The notes beneath the pieces are model-generated. The model saw nothing but the letters and a program-made list of their open reading frames with translations, had not been told where the DNA came from and did no database searches. A stretch of 64,000 nt of DNA from Gammaproteobacteria bacterium (GTDB taxonomy: Bacteria; Pseudomonadota; Gammaproteobacteria; Ga0077536), in assembly GCA_020849475.1 (NCBI GenBank), contig JADLGE010000076.1, positions 1-64,000 of the forward strand, written 5' to 3'. This document shows, one piece after another, positions 24,946 through 32,296 of this stretch. Every line of letters starts with the position of its first letter. Positions within the stretch are counted from its first letter, which is position 1. A program made the position numbers and the translations under genes.

Positions 24946-26010
24946 ATGTCAGGTCAGTTCAGCAATTCATCCACCGACATCCTCGAGGACGTCAACGTCA
25001 CCGCTGTCGCGCCCCTGCCGGCGCCGGCGGTCATGCATGCGCGCCTGCCGCTTTCGACGCAGGCGCACGCCACGGTCGCCGATACGCGCCGCGCCATCAA
25101 GGCCATCATCGAGGGTCTTGATGCGCGCCTGCTGGTGGTGGTCGGGCCTTGTTCCATCCACGATTTGACCGCCGCCCGCGATTACGCCGCGCGCCTCACC
25201 GCGCTGGCCGCCGAAGTGTCGGAGCATTTGCTGATAGTGATGCGCGTCTATTTCGAGAAGCCGCGCACCACCACCGGCTGGAAGGGCTATATCAACGATC
25301 CGCACCTCGACGACAGCTTCGACATCGAGCACGGCCTGACCCACGCGCGTGCCTTCCTGCTCGAATTGGCCAAGGCCGGCATGCCGACCGCCACCGAGGC
25401 GCTGGACCCGGTGGTGCCGCAGTACCTGGGCGATCTCTTGAGCTGGTATGCGATCGGCGCACGGACCACCGAATCCCAGACTCACCGCGAAATGGCCAGC
25501 GGCCTGTCGGCGCCCTGTGGCTTCAAGAACGGCACCGACGGCAGCATCGACGTCGCCATCAATGCGATTCTGGCCGCGCGCAGCCCGCATCATTTCCTCG
25601 GCATAGACTCCGATGGCCGCACCGCCGTCATTCGCACCCGCGGCAATGCCGATGCGCATCTCATCCTGCGCGGCGGCACGCAGCCCAACTATGGCAGCGA
25701 CGTGGTGGCGGCGTGCCGCGAGCGCCTCGCCGCGCAAGGGCTGCCGGGCGCCATCATGATTGATTGCAGTCACGGCAATTCAGCGAAGGACCCGGCGCGC
25801 CAGGTGACGGTCGCGCGCGAAGTGGTGAGCCGCCGCGCGCAGGGCGAGGCCGGCATCATGGGACTCATGATCGAAAGCCACCTGGGCTGGGGCAACCAGC
25901 CCTTCAAGACCGGCGCGGCGGATCTCAAATATGGCGTGTCAGTCACCGATGCATGCATCGACTGGGCGACCACGGCAGCGTTGTTACGGGAGTTGAACGA
26001 GGCCTTGTAG
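24946..26010 (+). CDS. class I 3-deoxy-7-phosphoheptulonate (DAHP) synthase
   Basis: A 354-residue AroF/AroG/AroH-type DAHP synthase, joining PEP and erythrose 4-phosphate at the entry of the shikimate pathway. Motifs are VVVGPCSIHD, RVYFEKPRTTTGWKGY, KNGTDGSIDVA, RGGTQPNY, MIDCSHGNS and MIESHLGWGNQP. The start ATG 24946 has GGAG about 10 bases upstream and begins the family's regulatory N-terminal segment. Which aromatic amino acid inhibits it cannot be told with confidence, so I give no isozyme letter. Its TAG stop codon lies inside the head of a REP repeat. Confidence 0.92.
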   Translation: MSGQFSNSSTDILEDVNVTAVAPLPAPAVMHARLPLSTQAHATVADTRRAIKAIIEGLDARLLVVVGPCSIHDLTAARDYAARLTALAAEVSEHLLIVMRVYFEKPRTTTGWKGYINDPHLDDSFDIEHGLTHARAFLLELAKAGMPTATEALDPVVPQYLGDLLSWYAIGARTTESQTHREMASGLSAPCGFKNGTDGSIDVAINAILAARSPHHFLGIDSDGRTAVIRTRGNADAHLILRGGTQPNYGSDVVAACRERLAAQGLPGAIMIDCSHGNSAKDPARQVTVAREVVSRRAQGEAGIMGLMIESHLGWGNQPFKTGAADLKYGVSVTDACIDWATTAALLRELNEAL

Positions 26011-26174
26011 GTGCGAATTCATCCGCACATTCATGCCGAGGTTGAGACTCTGGAGTAAGGCTCGAATGTCAGACTGAAGTCTGACCCACAGAAACTCGCT
26101 CTTCTTCTTTGTCGGTCAAACTTCAGTCTGACATTCACAGTCGCTGCGCCATGTGCGAATGAATTCGCACCTAC
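26007..26174. repeat. nested composite repeat: REP family A pair inside REP family B pair
   Basis: Outer family B units occupy 26007-26028 and 26153-26174, each a GTAG head plus a hairpin of the type GTGCGAAT/ATTCGCAC, heads outward. Inside lies a family A pair at 26065-26135 (71 bp, same length as copy 1, heads inward). The composite fills the whole gap between the convergent DAHP synthase and oxidoreductase gamma-subunit genes. The TAG stop codons of both genes (26008-26010 plus strand, 26173-26171 minus strand) are formed by the GTAG heads. Confidence 0.9.
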
Positions 26175-26707
26175 AGGGCTTTCGCCAGGCGTTGCCCTTC
26201 ACGCAATGCCGCGATGTTCAAATCGCGAAACTTGGGCGGTGTCGAGCGTGACACCGCCTGCTCCAGTGTTTCGAAATCACATAGCGACGACAGACTCACC
26301 AGCGCGCCGAGGCTTACGACATTGGCGACGCGCGGATTGCCAAGCTGGCGCGCGCTGGCGGTCGGATGCAGGGCATGCATGGCGAAGCCGCCTTGCGGCG
26401 GCGCCGGCACGCGGTCGGCGTCGATGATGACCAGCGCATGGGGATCGAGTAATTCGTCGGCGTCTTCCAGCGCCGACTGGTCGAGCAGCACCAGGTAGTC
26501 GAGACGCGTCACCAGCGGATAGTCGACGCTGTCGCGCGCCACCACCAGATCCGAGCGGCTCGCGCCGCCGCGCGAGGTCGGTTCATAGGTCTGTGATTGC
26601 GCCACGCGCATGCCTTGCGCGACCAGCGCGTCGGCGAGCAGACGGCCGGCGAGGCCCAGACCCTGGCCGCCGGTGCCGGCCAGGCGAATCTGACAGTCTT
26701 CCTTCAT
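26171..26707 (-). CDS. 2-oxoacid:acceptor oxidoreductase, gamma subunit
   Basis: A 178-residue POR/KOR gamma-type Rossmann protein that begins QIRLAGTGGQGLGLAGRLLADAL and contains QSQTYEPTSRGGASRSDLVV. It is the last gene of a five-gene minus-strand operon, and its ATG overlaps the preceding beta-subunit stop (ATGA). In separate-subunit enzymes this chain shapes CoA and cluster access. The TAG stop lies in the family B repeat. The partner alpha and beta genes are immediately upstream in the operon. Confidence 0.87.
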   Translation of the reverse strand: MKEDCQIRLAGTGGQGLGLAGRLLADALVAQGMRVAQSQTYEPTSRGGASRSDLVVARDSVDYPLVTRLDYLVLLDQSALEDADELLDPHALVIIDADRVPAPPQGGFAMHALHPTASARQLGNPRVANVVSLGALVSLSSLCDFETLEQAVSRSTPPKFRDLNIAALREGQRLAKAL

Positions 26708-27546
26708 GGTGCGACTCCGCCGCCGTGTTGGGCGCAATGGCTGCGCCACGCCGCGCCGTATTCCACGCGTTCGTCGCGCGCCAGGATGCCGGTCTGCCAC
26801 GGGCCGGGGCGGAACGGCCGCTCGACCTGGTTGCCGTAGGATTCCGGTCGTACATCGTGCTTCTGGCGCAGGACCATTTCCGGCGACGAACCGAGTTCAT
26901 TCTTGCGACCGTAGATCTCGGTACAGTCCGACATCACCTCGACGAAAGAAAAGCCCGCATGGGCGATGCCTTCACGAATGAGGTTCTTCAGCGCCGGCAA
27001 CTGCAGCGTCACTTCGCGCCCGACGAAACTCGCGCCGGCTGCCTGCGCCAGTTTGCAGGCATCGAAGCGCGGCTCGTGATTGCCGAGCGGCGTGGTGGTG
27101 GTATAGCGGTCGGCGCTGGTGGTGGGCGAGGCCTGGCCGCCGGTCATGCCATAGACCTCGTTGTTGAGCATGAGACAGGTCAGATCGAGATTGCGTCGGC
27201 AGGCGTGAATGAGGTGGTTGCCGCCGATGGCGAGACTGTCGCCGTCGCCAGTGATGACGACGACAGTGAGATCGGGTCGTGCCAGCTTCAAGCCGGTCGC
27301 AAACGCCAAGGGTCGACCGTGGGTGGTGTGATAGGTGTTGGCGTCGACATAGGCCGACAAGCGCCCCGAGCAGCCGATGCCGCTCACCACCGCGAGCTTG
27401 TCCTTGTTGAGATCAAGCTCATGGATGGCCCACAGCAGCGCGCGTAGCGCGATGCCATGGCCGCAGCCCGGACACAAAAAGTGCGGCATGCGATCGAGGC
27501 GCAGGTAGTCGCGAATGTCGAAGTCCTTGCTCACGGGTCGATTCAT
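26704..27546 (-). CDS. 2-oxoacid:ferredoxin oxidoreductase, beta (TPP) subunit, second locus
   Basis: A 280-residue TPP subunit: HFLCPGCGHGIALRALLWA, VVSGIGCSGRLSAYVDANTY, GRPLAFATGLKLARPDL, TPP motif GDGDSLAIGGNHLIHACRRN and NNEVYGMTGGQASPTT. It differs in style from korB at 17788 (NNEVYGMTGGQ here, NNGVYGLTKGQ there), so the two loci are different subfamilies and not a recent duplication. The closest relatives by motif are the VOR/KOR-type enzymes with separate subunits. It sits 12 bp after the alpha-subunit gene. The substrate is unknown. Confidence 0.86.
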   Translation of the reverse strand: MNRPVSKDFDIRDYLRLDRMPHFLCPGCGHGIALRALLWAIHELDLNKDKLAVVSGIGCSGRLSAYVDANTYHTTHGRPLAFATGLKLARPDLTVVVITGDGDSLAIGGNHLIHACRRNLDLTCLMLNNEVYGMTGGQASPTTSADRYTTTTPLGNHEPRFDACKLAQAAGASFVGREVTLQLPALKNLIREGIAHAGFSFVEVMSDCTEIYGRKNELGSSPEMVLRQKHDVRPESYGNQVERPFRPGPWQTGILARDERVEYGAAWRSHCAQHGGGVAP

Positions 27547-27558
27547 TGCAGCTCTTCC

Positions 27559-28737
27559 TCAGGCACTGTCGCCGACGCGGCGCATGCGCGGCTTCGATGC
27601 CGCCAGGCGCTCGATGTCGGCGAGGATCTGGGCGGGCGTCAGGGTCTCGCCATCGAGGCGATGGAGACCATGCACGGCCGGGTTGTGAGCGCACAGCCGC
27701 TCTATTTCGAGGCGCAACTGTCCGGCATTCAGTTCCGGCACCAGCACTGTGTGCGCGTGGCGCGTCGCGTGCGCGAATGCTCTTTCCGGAAACGGCCACA
27801 GCGTGATGGGGCGGAACAGCCCGGCGGCGATGCCGCGTGCGCGCGCCGTATGCACCGCGTGAGTCGCGGCACGCGCGCTGATGCCGTAGGCCACCACCAG
27901 CACTTCGGCGTCGTCGCATTCGATGCAGTGCCATTGCTCGATGGCATCGCGATGCCTGTCGGTCTTGCCGAGCAGGCGCTCCATGATGCGCGCCACGCGC
28001 ACCGAATCCTGGGTCGGGAAGCCATTGGTGTCGTGGGTGAGGCCGGTGGTGTGGGTGCGGTAGCCATCACCGGGACGCGCCATCACCGGTATGCCGTCTT
28101 CGTCGGGCGCATAGGGTTGATAGCTGTCACGCGCGGCGCGGGTGTAGCGTCGTTCGACCGGCGTCACTGCACCCGTGGCGCCGAGCTCGACGGTCTCGAC
28201 CAGGTGCCCCAGCACTTCGTCGTACAACACCACCACTGGAATGCGAAAACGCTCCGACAGTTCAAAAGCCTTGCGCGTCTGCGCATGAATCTCGGGCACC
28301 GAGGCCGGCGTCAGCACGATGATCGGATGATCGCCATGGGTGCCCCAGCGCGCCTGCATCACATCGCCCTGCGCAGGACGTGTCGGCATGCCGGTGCTCG
28401 GCCCACCGCGCATCACGTTCACCACCACGCACGGAATCTCGGCGGCGCTGGCGTAGCCGAGATTCTCCTGCTTGAGTGAAAAGCCCGGCCCGCTGGTGGC
28501 GGTCATGGCAATGGCGCCGCCCATGGCCGCGCCGACCACCGCCGCCATCGACGCGATTTCGTCTTCCATCTGGATGAACACGCCGCCGAGCTTGGGTAAC
28601 TCGGCGGCCATGGTCTCGGCGATCTCAGTCGACGGCGTAATGGGATAACCGGCGTAGAAGCGGCAGCCGGCCGCGATGGCGGCCAGCGCACAGGCGCGGT
28701 TGCCCTGCAGGTTGACCAGTTGCGTGGATGTATTCAT
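27559..28737 (-). CDS. 2-oxoacid:ferredoxin oxidoreductase, alpha subunit, second locus
   Basis: A 392-residue alpha subunit without the fused gamma domain seen in KorA at 15928. NRACALAAIAAGCRFYAGY opens the pyrimidine domain, followed by PITPSTEIAETMA, QMEDEIASMAAVVGA, TSGPGFSLKQENLGYA and RGGPSTGMPTRPAQGD. The C-terminal transketolase-C-like part ends at ILADIERL. The ATG overlaps the IorB stop (ATGA). With the next two genes it forms a complete alpha-beta-gamma enzyme lacking its own ferredoxin delta subunit; the ferredoxin domain fused to the upstream IorB may serve both enzymes. Confidence 0.87.
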   Translation of the reverse strand: MNTSTQLVNLQGNRACALAAIAAGCRFYAGYPITPSTEIAETMAAELPKLGGVFIQMEDEIASMAAVVGAAMGGAIAMTATSGPGFSLKQENLGYASAAEIPCVVVNVMRGGPSTGMPTRPAQGDVMQARWGTHGDHPIIVLTPASVPEIHAQTRKAFELSERFRIPVVVLYDEVLGHLVETVELGATGAVTPVERRYTRAARDSYQPYAPDEDGIPVMARPGDGYRTHTTGLTHDTNGFPTQDSVRVARIMERLLGKTDRHRDAIEQWHCIECDDAEVLVVAYGISARAATHAVHTARARGIAAGLFRPITLWPFPERAFAHATRHAHTVLVPELNAGQLRLEIERLCAHNPAVHGLHRLDGETLTPAQILADIERLAASKPRMRRVGDSA

Positions 28738-29660
28738 GCGTGCTGCGCCTCTGCTGTCGGCAGCAGGTTGACCTTGATGGCGAAGTCCGGGCACAGCCAT
28801 TCGCAGATATGGCAGCCGGTGCAGAGCGCGGCGTCGGTCAACTCGGCCTTCTGGTTTTCATTCAAGCGCAGGCACAGCTCCGGACACATCTTCACGCAGA
28901 TGTCGCAGCCCTTGCACCAGGCCGGGTTGATGTCGAGCGCGACGCTGTCGACGACCGCGGCGGCGGGCCGCGCTTGCGGCAGATTGAGTGGCGCGGTGAC
29001 GGCTTCGCCTTCATGCACGCGCCGCGCCCACTTGCGACCGACTTCCAATGCTTCGAGATTGGTGCTGACGGTGGCGGCCGGCACGAATTCGGCAATCACG
29101 CGCCGCCATTCCTCGGCCGGGAAATCGAGGGTGGTCGACAACACGCCGAGCAGCACGGTGTTGGCCACGCGCGGATTGCCCAGTGCCTCGGCCATGCCTT
29201 CAGCGTCGAGCGCATAGAGATTCGGCACGTGCGCGGCGACTTCGGCGATACGCGTATCGGGATAGGCGAGCGTCGCGCCGCGGCGACGGTCTATGCAGCC
29301 AAACGGCGGCACGATGCGCTTGGTATCGACAATCAGGCTGCCGCTGACGGGATTCAGATACGGCAGCCAGCGCAAACCTTCGGCCCACTCCAGCGCCACC
29401 ACCACATCCGCTTCGCCGAGCGCGATGGTCGGCGCCCACACTTCGGCGCCGAAGCGCACATGGCTGAACACCGAGCCGCCGCGCTTGGCCATGCCATGCA
29501 CTTCGCTCTGTTTGATTTCACGGCAGTGCAGTTGCGCGATGCGCGCCATGACTTTCGACACCATGATCACGCCTTGCCCACCAACGCCCACCACCAGCAC
29601 ATTGGTCGGGCGCGTGGCGTCGACATTCGCGCCGAACACCGGCTCAAGCGTCGCGCTCAT
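28734..29660 (-). CDS. iorB: indolepyruvate ferredoxin oxidoreductase beta subunit fused to 2x[4Fe-4S] ferredoxin
   Basis: A 308-residue protein. Residues about 15-210 form the IorB/gamma-type domain (NVLVVGVGGQGVIMVSKV, SEVHGMAKRGGSVFSHVRFG, GNPRVANTVLLG). The C-terminal region has two cluster motifs, CKGCDICVKMCP and CTGCHICEWLCPDFAI. Typical IorB is about 200 residues and has no ferredoxin, so this is a fusion. The start ATG 29660 overlaps the iorA stop. IorAB oxidises aryl-pyruvates from Trp, Tyr and Phe transamination to arylacetyl-CoA. The added ferredoxin probably collects electrons for this enzyme or for the alpha-beta-gamma enzyme encoded downstream. Confidence 0.88.
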   Translation of the reverse strand: MSATLEPVFGANVDATRPTNVLVVGVGGQGVIMVSKVMARIAQLHCREIKQSEVHGMAKRGGSVFSHVRFGAEVWAPTIALGEADVVVALEWAEGLRWLPYLNPVSGSLIVDTKRIVPPFGCIDRRRGATLAYPDTRIAEVAAHVPNLYALDAEGMAEALGNPRVANTVLLGVLSTTLDFPAEEWRRVIAEFVPAATVSTNLEALEVGRKWARRVHEGEAVTAPLNLPQARPAAAVVDSVALDINPAWCKGCDICVKMCPELCLRLNENQKAELTDAALCTGCHICEWLCPDFAIKVNLLPTAEAQHA

Positions 29661-31486
29661 GCGCCGGCCTCGATCGCGCCGCAAGCCAGGCCGTCGGTCG
29701 GGCACACCTGCACACACATCGAACAGCCAATGCACAAGGACTGATCGATTTGCACCTTGTGCCGGCCTTCGAACAATTCATCGCTCCAGGTGATGGCCGG
29801 GCAGCCGAGATTCATGCACGACTGACAGGCGGTGCAGGCCTCGGCGCGCACGCGGAACGGCGTGCCTTTAATCTTGACCGGATCCAGCACACAGGGCCGA
29901 TCGGAGATCACCACCGCCACGCCGTCGTACTCCATCGCTTCGCGCAAGGTCTGGTGACCGACAGCGAGATCGTAGGAATCGATACGTTTGATCCAGCTGA
30001 CGCCGGCCGCGCGGCAGATGGCTTCGTAATCGACCTTGTGGGTCTTGTCGCCGCGCAGGGTCTTGCCGGTGCCGGGATGATCCTGGCCACCGGTCATGGC
30101 CACCGTGCGGTTGTCGAGCAACAGCACGGTGATGTTGGCCTGGTTGTAGACCGCGTCTATCAAGGCCGGGATGCCGCCGTGCAGGAAGGTCGAATCGCCG
30201 ATGGTGGCGACGATGGGTTTGCGCTCGGCGCGTGACAGCGACATGCCGACCGCGTTGCCGATGCTGGAGCCCATCGATACACAGGTGTCCATCGCTGCCA
30301 ACGGTTTCAAGGCCGCGAGGGTGTAGCAGCCGATATCGCCGGTCACGCGCGCATCGTCGCCGCGCAGGCCGTGGTAACTGCCGATGTGCGGGCAGCCGGC
30401 GCACAGCACCGGCGGCCGCACCAGCGGCGTGAACGGCGCGGGCGGCATGGCGGGCCGCGCCGCGAGAATGCCGGCGGCGACGAAACCTTCACGCACGTTC
30501 TCGGCCGACAGCTCGCCGATACGCGTGAAGAATTGCTTGCCGTGGGCGTCAATGCCCATGGCGCGCACTTCGGTCTCGACGATGGCTTCCAGCTCCTCGA
30601 CCACGAACACCCGTTCGACGCTCGCGCAGAACTCACGTATCGCATCGCGCGCCAGCGGATAGGACGACGGCAGTTTCAATACGCTCGCTTCGGGCAGCAC
30701 TTCCTTCACGTACACATAGGCCATGCCGACCGTGATCACGCCGATCTTGGCGCTGCGCATTTCGCGACGGGTGAGCGCTGAGGCGCTGAACCACGCTTCG
30801 AGATTCTTTTCACGCGCGATGATGCGCGGCCGCTGACGCCGCGACAGGCTGGGCATGATCACATTGCGCTCGGGCTCTTCGCGAAACGGTTTGGGCGGCA
30901 CTTCCTGACGCGGCCCGACGCGCACCGGCGCGCGGGTATGGGACAGGCGCGTGGTGCTGCGCACGATCACCGGCGTGTCGAATTCTTCGCTCAAGTCAAA
31001 AGCGAGACGCGTGTATTCCAGTGCTTCCTGGGCGTCGGCCGGCTCCAGCACCGGCACCGTCGCCAGGCGGGCGTAAAGGCGGGTGTCCTGTTCGGTCTGC
31101 GAGCTGTGGATGCCGGGGTCGTCGCAGATGGCCAGCACCAGGCCGCCGTGCACGCCGATATAGGCCTGTGAGAGCAAGGCATCGGCGGCGACATTGAGAC
31201 CGACGTGCTTGGCGGCGGTCAGGGCGCGCACGCCGCAGTAGCTCGCGCCGATGGCGACATCGAGCGCGACTTTCTCATTGGTCGACCACTGCGCGTGCAG
31301 GTCTTCGCGCGGGTAGAGGGCGAGGTTTTCGAGAATCTCGGTCGAGGGCGTGCCGGGGTAGGCACTGGCCAGGCGCACGCCCGCTTCCCAGGCGCCGCGC
31401 GCGATGGCCTCGTTGCCGGTCATGGGTCGCACTTCGAGGCCCCCTGCCGCGTCCGCCGTCTCCACCACCTTCGCCACGCTGCTCAT
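29657..31486 (-). CDS. iorA: indolepyruvate ferredoxin oxidoreductase, alpha subunit
   Basis: A 609-residue fused alpha/beta TPP enzyme with C-terminal ferredoxin clusters. Domain marks are GNEAIARGAWEAGVRLASAY, YPGTPSTEILE, a CAGCPH motif near residue 365, the TPP motif GDSTFLHGGIPALIDAVYN with NRTVAMTGGQDHPGTG, and C-terminal CTACQSCMNLGCP and CIGCSMCVQVCP. I chose ATG 31486 because GGGGAG lies five bases upstream; a 14-residue longer frame lacks such a site. It heads the five-gene operon, with a FNR-like palindrome upstream. The enzyme converts indolepyruvate or phenylpyruvate plus CoA to arylacetyl-CoA and reduced ferredoxin. Confidence 0.92.
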   Translation of the reverse strand: MSSVAKVVETADAAGGLEVRPMTGNEAIARGAWEAGVRLASAYPGTPSTEILENLALYPREDLHAQWSTNEKVALDVAIGASYCGVRALTAAKHVGLNVAADALLSQAYIGVHGGLVLAICDDPGIHSSQTEQDTRLYARLATVPVLEPADAQEALEYTRLAFDLSEEFDTPVIVRSTTRLSHTRAPVRVGPRQEVPPKPFREEPERNVIMPSLSRRQRPRIIAREKNLEAWFSASALTRREMRSAKIGVITVGMAYVYVKEVLPEASVLKLPSSYPLARDAIREFCASVERVFVVEELEAIVETEVRAMGIDAHGKQFFTRIGELSAENVREGFVAAGILAARPAMPPAPFTPLVRPPVLCAGCPHIGSYHGLRGDDARVTGDIGCYTLAALKPLAAMDTCVSMGSSIGNAVGMSLSRAERKPIVATIGDSTFLHGGIPALIDAVYNQANITVLLLDNRTVAMTGGQDHPGTGKTLRGDKTHKVDYEAICRAAGVSWIKRIDSYDLAVGHQTLREAMEYDGVAVVISDRPCVLDPVKIKGTPFRVRAEACTACQSCMNLGCPAITWSDELFEGRHKVQIDQSLCIGCSMCVQVCPTDGLACGAIEAGA

Positions 31487-31567
31487 CAAGACTCCCCCTG
31501 TCACCGACATCGCGTCCGCGGCCGACATGCCGCGTCGCCAATGTCGCCCGCGATCCCTGGCATCGAC

Positions 31568-31581
31568 TTGATGTGCGTCAA
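31568..31581 (-). promoter_or_regulatory. FNR/ANR-like half-palindrome upstream of iorA
   Basis: TTGAT-N4-GTCAA matches the FNR/ANR box TTGAT-N4-ATCAA at nine of ten positions. It is centred 88 bases upstream of the iorA start. If the weak hexamer GACATT (minus strand, 31545-31540) is the -10 element, the box would centre at -41.5, the classical activating position. Chance occurrence is possible. Confidence 0.42.
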
Positions 31582-31606
31582 CCGGGCTTGGCCTTGCGGC
31601 CCATCT

Positions 31607-31628
31607 GAGCCCTAAGGGAGCCCTAAAG
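31607..31628. repeat. tandem 11-bp direct repeat upstream of the HTH-receiver gene
   Basis: GAGCCCTAAGG (31607-31617) is followed directly by GAGCCCTAAAG (31618-31628), one mismatch in eleven. An 11-bp period places both copies on the same DNA face, as for a dimeric or tandem-binding regulator. The site lies 48-69 bases before the ATG at 31676 and may be an operator for that gene's product. Confidence 0.5.
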
Positions 31629-31675
31629 AATCAACCGCTCGAACCGCTATATGATTTCCACCCTACAAGGCAGCC

Positions 31676-32272
31676 ATGATGGTCGAACAAAACGAGGATT
31701 TCCTGACCCCCGCCGAGGTCGCCCACCTGCTCGGTGTCGCGCCGGTCACGGTGCGTGCCTGGGCCAACAAGGGCCTGTGCGCCGATCGCATCACGCCCGG
31801 CGGCCACCGACGCTTCGCCCGTCACGAGGTTGAGCGCTTTGCGCGCGAGCGTGGCATTCCCTTCGTCAGCGCCCAGGGCAGTGGCCAGGCCCGCACCCTG
31901 GTGGTCGACGATGACCCGCAGATCCGGCGCCTGCTGTGCGATTTCCTCAGCACCCACGGTGTCGAGACGGAGATTGCCGGCGATGGCTTCGAAGCCGGCT
32001 TCAAGGTCGCCACCTTCCACCCCACGGTGGTGCTGCTTGATCTCAAAATGCCGGGCTTGGACGGCCTTGAAGTCTGCCGCCGTATCAAAGCCGACCCCTC
32101 CACCCGCGCCACCCGCGTGGTGTTCCTGTCGGGCTACATGAACAGTGAAACCCGTGAGGCGATGCGTGTCGCCGGCGCCGATCTGTGCCTGGAAAAACCT
32201 TTGGACATGGCGTTGCTGGCCAGCCACCTGGAATTGGGTGACGCCGCACTCGTGGCCGAGCAAAGCCGATGA
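31676..32272 (+). CDS. MerR/excisionase-type HTH fused to a response-regulator receiver domain
   Basis: A 198-residue protein. Residues 9-57 are a winged HTH of the MerR/excisionase type (LTPAEVAHLLGVAPVTVRAW, then GGHRRFARHEVERF). Residues about 74-190 form a receiver domain: acidic pair VVDDDP, phospho-acceptor Asp122 in LLDLKMPGLDG, conserved Ser/Thr in FLSGYM and Lys in LEKP. The order, with the DNA-binding domain first and receiver second, is the reverse of classical response regulators. It is 24 bp before the giant hybrid kinase gene, its likely partner. Target genes are unknown; the tandem 11-bp repeat upstream is a candidate site. Confidence 0.87.
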   Translation: MMVEQNEDFLTPAEVAHLLGVAPVTVRAWANKGLCADRITPGGHRRFARHEVERFARERGIPFVSAQGSGQARTLVVDDDPQIRRLLCDFLSTHGVETEIAGDGFEAGFKVATFHPTVVLLDLKMPGLDGLEVCRRIKADPSTRATRVVFLSGYMNSETREAMRVAGADLCLEKPLDMALLASHLELGDAALVAEQSR

Positions 32273-32296
32273 ACAAGCTTAGATGTCCCCCGCACG

